A DNA stretch of 18,223 nt, taken from NCBI GenBank assembly GCA_036563895.1, contig DATCLN010000199.1, positions 1 through 18,223 of the forward strand. The letters run 5' to 3'. The notes under the pieces were generated by a model. That model did no database searches. It was not told where the DNA came from and was given only the letters and a program-made list of their open reading frames with translations. Source of the DNA: ZCTH02-B3 sp036563895. GTDB taxonomy: Bacteria; Bacillota; Bacilli; Paenibacillales; Paenibacillaceae. Positions 15,211-18,223 of this stretch are shown here, piece by piece (within the stretch, counting starts at the first letter, position 1; each line of letters opens with the position of its first letter). The translations under genes and the position numbers were made by a program.

Positions 15211-16053
15211 TCAGCCCATCATCAGCAGGGTCGGCGTGCCCACCATCGCCATGACGATCAAGAAGATGACCGCCAGCGGAAACGACAGGCGGGAGGAAGC
15301 CAGCTCCCCGAGGGTGCGGGCTTCGGCCTTGCGCTGTTCCCACATGGTGCGCGCCAGATCCTGAAGCGCCGCGGTGAACGAATCCCCGCCCCGCCGCATG
15401 TTGATCAAAACCGCCGACGCAAAACGCTTCGCTTCCGGAATGCCGCAGCGCCGTCCGAACTCCTCCAGGGCGGCGGCCATGGGCTCGCCCCGGTTCATCG
15501 CCTCCAGCGCCGCCGCCAGCTCCGCCGCAAGCGGGTTCTCCCTGGACATCGAGCAGCGTTCCATCGCCCGCATCACATTTTCCCCGGCGTTCACGACGAT
15601 CGCCAGACGGGTGAGCAGTTCCGGCAACGCCCGCCGCATCTGCCGCCTGCGCTCTTCCGCCTTCCGGTTCAGATCCTTCCATCGGAGCAAAGGCGCCGCG
15701 GCGGCCAGCACCGCAAAAAGCACAACCAATCCGGGTTCGCCGGCCAAAAACGACATGAAGCCCCCGGATGCCAGCAGAATCCCTGCAAGACCCGCCCCCT
15801 CCGCCGCCCATCGCGCGAGCCGTTCCCTTCCGCATGCGCCTTCCAGAAACGCCAAAGCCGATTGGGGCCGCTCCAGCAAAGGCTGGACGCTTGCCCAGAC
15901 CGTCGGTGTCTCCAGCCACCGCCGGACCGGCTCCGTCCAGTGCTTCGGCCATTCCCCCGACGAGCGAAACCTTCGCCATGCCGCCCACCCATAAGCCAAA
16001 ACCAGCACCGCCGGCAGCACCAGCGGCCATCCCCGCTCGATCGCGTCCGCCAT
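15211..16053 (-). CDS. tadC: Tad platform protein TadC (T2SSF domain)
   Basis: A 280-residue membrane protein of the pilus assembly platform. Membrane segments about 8-26, 86-103, 107-123 and 257-278. The T2SSF domain (about 135-270) shows RRALPELLTRLAIVVNAGENVMRAME and FASAVLINMRRGGDSFTAALQDLA, typical of TadC. It partners TadB around the TadA ATPase. ATG at 16053 shares one base with the tadB stop (TGATG), so translation is likely coupled; a longer frame upstream merely runs over tadB. Confidence 0.9.
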   Translation of the reverse strand: MADAIERGWPLVLPAVLVLAYGWAAWRRFRSSGEWPKHWTEPVRRWLETPTVWASVQPLLERPQSALAFLEGACGRERLARWAAEGAGLAGILLASGGFMSFLAGEPGLVVLFAVLAAAAPLLRWKDLNRKAEERRRQMRRALPELLTRLAIVVNAGENVMRAMERCSMSRENPLAAELAAALEAMNRGEPMAAALEEFGRRCGIPEAKRFASAVLINMRRGGDSFTAALQDLARTMWEQRKAEARTLGELASSRLSFPLAVIFLIVMAMVGTPTLLMMG

Positions 16054-16820
16054 CACGGAAAAATCCTCACGATCCGCCGGATCCAGAGGCCGCAGGCGGC
16101 AAGCAGCAACAGGCAGACGGTCAGTACGATCAGGCCCGGCCCGTGCCGCAGATAGGCCATGTAATCGGGGGCGATCCATTGCAGCAGGCCCACGAACACG
16201 AACGGCATGGCCATCATCACCCGGGCTTCGAATCGCTTCTGCGCCGTCACGACCGCCACTTCCATTTCCACCTCCATCTTTTCGCCGATCCAGGCGGAGG
16301 TACGCCGCACCACGTCGACCAGATCGCCGCCGGTCTTCCTGCAGACGGCCAGGGCCTCCGCCAGCCGGTCGACTTCCTCCATTCCCGCCCGCTCCGCAAA
16401 GTCCCGCAGCGCCTCTTCCAGAGGCACCCCGTTGCGCTGGCGGGCGGCAATGGTGCGGATTTCCCGCAGCAGATCCGACCGGCCGTGGGCCATCATGAGC
16501 TTAAGATCGGACTCCAGCGCCTGAAAGGCGTTTTCGACGGACCGCCCGGCGGCCAACAGCGCCGAGAGCGCCTGCAGCATGTCCTTGAATTCCCTGCGCA
16601 GCCGCTCCCTGCGGCGTTTCAGCAGGGCGCCCGCCGCCGCGCGGGGTGCCAGCAGGCCCGCCGGCGAAAGCAACATCCCCGCCAGCGGATGACCGTAGAC
16701 GAACCACGCGGCACCAAAGGCCGCCAAGCACCCGGTCAAGGCAAATGCGATCCGCTGCGCCCGCGTCAGGCGGTATTGCCGGTAATCCACAGGCACAGCG
16801 CATTCAGTCATCCTCTTCAT
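16053..16820 (-). CDS. tadB: Tad platform protein TadB (T2SSF domain)
   Basis: A 255-residue membrane protein. Two N-terminal membrane helices (about 23-41 and 44-60), a basic stretch KRRRERLRREFKD (68-80), the T2SSF helical domain (about 76-210, FKDMLQALSALLAAGRSVENAF and AVCRKTGGDLVDVVRRTSAWI) and two C-terminal helices (about 199-217, 229-248). With TadC it forms the inner-membrane platform that the TadA ATPase drives. ATG at 16820, with a G-rich upstream stretch (GGGGGG about 11 nt away); an internal ATG three codons on is less well placed. It starts 6 bp after the tadA stop. Confidence 0.92.
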   Translation of the reverse strand: MKRMTECAVPVDYRQYRLTRAQRIAFALTGCLAAFGAAWFVYGHPLAGMLLSPAGLLAPRAAAGALLKRRRERLRREFKDMLQALSALLAAGRSVENAFQALESDLKLMMAHGRSDLLREIRTIAARQRNGVPLEEALRDFAERAGMEEVDRLAEALAVCRKTGGDLVDVVRRTSAWIGEKMEVEMEVAVVTAQKRFEARVMMAMPFVFVGLLQWIAPDYMAYLRHGPGLIVLTVCLLLLAACGLWIRRIVRIFP

Positions 16821-16826
16821 CCGTTC

Positions 16827-18125
16827 TCAAGCCCCCCGCTTCACCTGCGCATTCTCTCCCGGCACCCCGAACCCTGCAAACCCCAACTTCCGGGTGCGGC
16901 TGAGCTGGCCGACCTTGACCAGACGGCCGGTCACCGCCCTGCCGGGTTCCGCCCGCGCGTCCGGGGCCGGACCGTCCTTCCGGTCTTCAGCATCCTCCTC
17001 GAACCGAAACAGGGTCCTGAGCTCGATTTCCCCGAATTCGCAGCCCGCCACTTCGCAAATTTCCGTCACCCTTCGGCTGCGGTCGCGGAAACGGCTCAGG
17101 TGCACCATGATGTCGATGGCCGAAGCGATTTGCCGGCGGACCGCGGCCAACGGCACCTCCTCCGCCGCCAGCACCATCGTCTCCAGCCGCGAAAGCATGT
17201 CCCGCACGCTGTTTGCATGCCCGGTGGACATGCTTCCCTCATGGCCCGTATTCATCGCCTGCAGCATGTCCAAAGCCTCCGCGCCCCTCACTTCGCCGAC
17301 GATGATGCGGTCCGGCCGCATGCGCAGCGACGCGCGGATCAGCTCCCGGATGCCGATCCGGCCCTTGCCTTCACTGTTGGCGTCCCGCGTCTCGAGGGAA
17401 ACCAGATTCGGGACGTTCCGGATTTGCAGTTCGGCCGCGTCTTCGATGGTGATCACCCGCTCGTCCGCGGGGATATATCCGGCCAGGGCGTTCAGAAAGG
17501 TCGTTTTCCCGGAACCGGTGCCGCCGCTGATGAAAATGTTGTATTTGGCCTTCACCAATTGGCCAAGAAACTCCGCCGCTTCCCTGGTGATGGATCCGGC
17601 GGCGATCAAATCCTCCATCCGCATCGGTTGCGCGGGAAATCGACGGATCGTCACCGTTGGCCCCTTCAGGGCGACGGGCGGCAGTACCACGTGCAGGCGC
17701 GAGCCGTCCGGCAGGCGGGCGTCGACGATCGGCGACGTCTCGTTCACGATCCGGTTTACCCGTCCCACCAGCTTCTGGATCAGCCCCTCCAGCCGTTCCC
17801 GGCTTTCAAACGCCACGGGCGCCCGCTTGATGACCCCTTTGCGCTCGATAAAAATCTCGTCGTAATCGTTGACCATGATCTCCGTAATCTCCGGATCCTC
17901 GAGCAGCGGCTGCAGCGCGTCCAGGCCGCGGAACGCATGGAACAGCCGCCGCACCGCCGCCGCGAACTGTTCCGCCGTCAGCCGGCCCGCCCGTCCGCTG
18001 CCGCGCAGCGCCTGCTCGATTTGCCGGTACAGCTCCTCGTCGCTGACCTCCCGGTCCCACGGCAGCCGGGCGCGCACCGCGTCCCGCAGTTCAGCCAGTT
18101 CCGCCTGCGAGAGTTCCGTGCGCAT
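16827..18125 (-). CDS. tadA: Tad pilus assembly ATPase TadA/CpaF
   Basis: A 432-residue secretion ATPase of the VirB11/PilB superfamily that powers Flp pilus assembly. N-terminal domain about 1-160 (DPEITEIMVNDYDEIFIER, DARLPDGSRLHVVLPP). Catalytic core: Walker A GGTGSGKTT (201-209), Asp box VITIEDAAEL (224-233), Walker B RIIVGEVRGAEA (273-284), His box GHEGSMSTGHANS (294-306). Residues about 390-432 form a polar tail (ending GENAQVKRGA) slightly longer than common. It is cytoplasmic and hexameric by analogy. ATG at 18125 has GGGGGAG 6 nt upstream. The preceding frame overlaps it by 35 bp. Confidence 0.96.
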   Translation of the reverse strand: MRTELSQAELAELRDAVRARLPWDREVSDEELYRQIEQALRGSGRAGRLTAEQFAAAVRRLFHAFRGLDALQPLLEDPEITEIMVNDYDEIFIERKGVIKRAPVAFESRERLEGLIQKLVGRVNRIVNETSPIVDARLPDGSRLHVVLPPVALKGPTVTIRRFPAQPMRMEDLIAAGSITREAAEFLGQLVKAKYNIFISGGTGSGKTTFLNALAGYIPADERVITIEDAAELQIRNVPNLVSLETRDANSEGKGRIGIRELIRASLRMRPDRIIVGEVRGAEALDMLQAMNTGHEGSMSTGHANSVRDMLSRLETMVLAAEEVPLAAVRRQIASAIDIMVHLSRFRDRSRRVTEICEVAGCEFGEIELRTLFRFEEDAEDRKDGPAPDARAEPGRAVTGRLVKVGQLSRTRKLGFAGFGVPGENAQVKRGA

Positions 18126-18223
18126 GCCGGACTCCCCCTTTCCGCATGCCCAATAGATCCATCAGCTTCCCCACCGCTTCCTGATAGGCGGGCTCGTTCA
18201 GCAGGCGCCCGGGATGGTCAAGC
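18091..18223 (-). CDS. Partial gene upstream of tadA (possibly TadZ/CpaE-like), C-terminus only
   Basis: From the right edge one minus-strand frame is open for 43 codons to a TGA at 18091-18093: LDHPGRLLNEPAYQEAVGKLMDLLGMRKGGV and a short tail. The other two frames stop within the first bases. The place directly before cpaF is usually held by a TadZ/CpaE-type P-loop ATPase or receiver-like protein that localises the machine, and the tail could be its last helix. There is no motif to prove it. It overlaps the tadA start by 35 bp. Confidence 0.55.
   Translation of the reverse strand, partial: LDHPGRLLNEPAYQEAVGKLMDLLGMRKGGVRHAHGTLAGGTG

Overview
The window is a GC-rich bacterial chromosome segment with dense coding, strong Shine-Dalgarno sequences (GGAGG, GAGGTGA), some GTG starts and rho-independent terminators. 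Gene content points to a Gram-positive spore-former relative in the Bacillales, most likely a high-GC Paenibacillaceae (Paenibacillus, Cohnella or Thermobacillus type). The reasons are a universal stress protein beside carbon metabolism genes, a DUF2621 (YneK-like) protein, a Flp/Tad locus of the monoderm type with a DUF5702-like protein, and an FHA protein with what looks like a DUF6382 N-terminus. The lineage is inferred from families and gene order only.

Left part (1-6679, all minus strand): core metabolism and DNA repair. In transcription order these are nfo-like endonuclease IV with a long C-terminal extension, purU (formyl-THF deformylase), tkt (transketolase), a UspA-type stress protein with a clear terminator, and pgi (glucose-6-phosphate isomerase), whose last few residues fall off the left edge. 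The 423-bp purU-tkt gap holds a decayed tandem repeat (22-bp and then 37-38-bp units) and the tkt promoter. The nfo-purU gap holds a near-perfect 23-bp direct repeat.

Middle (6680-8790, plus strand): a divergent promoter region, then a DUF2621 membrane protein and a small lipoprotein that look like one transcription unit ended by a terminator at 7735-7779. A TIGR01777-type NAD(P)-dependent sugar-epimerase-like oxidoreductase follows and ends tail-to-tail over the next operon.

Right part (8780-18223, all minus strand): a Tad/Flp type IVb pilus operon. In transcription order it runs: the end of an unidentified gene, possibly TadZ/CpaE; tadA/cpaF ATPase; tadB; tadC; flp pilin; a TadE-like pseudopilin; a 745-residue DUF5702/TadG-like coiled-coil protein; a second TadE-like pseudopilin with a beta-rich, Ig-like C-terminal domain; a TadV/CpaA prepilin peptidase; and a two-TM FHA protein. 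Most junctions overlap or have gaps under 50 bp, so the genes are probably cotranscribed and translationally coupled. TadA powers assembly, TadB/TadC form the inner platform, TadV cleaves Flp and the TadE proteins after their G-xxxx-E motif, and the large exported proteins probably form the cell-wall-spanning or tip part. No secretin is present, as expected for one membrane. The FHA protein would link the machine to Ser/Thr phosphorylation.
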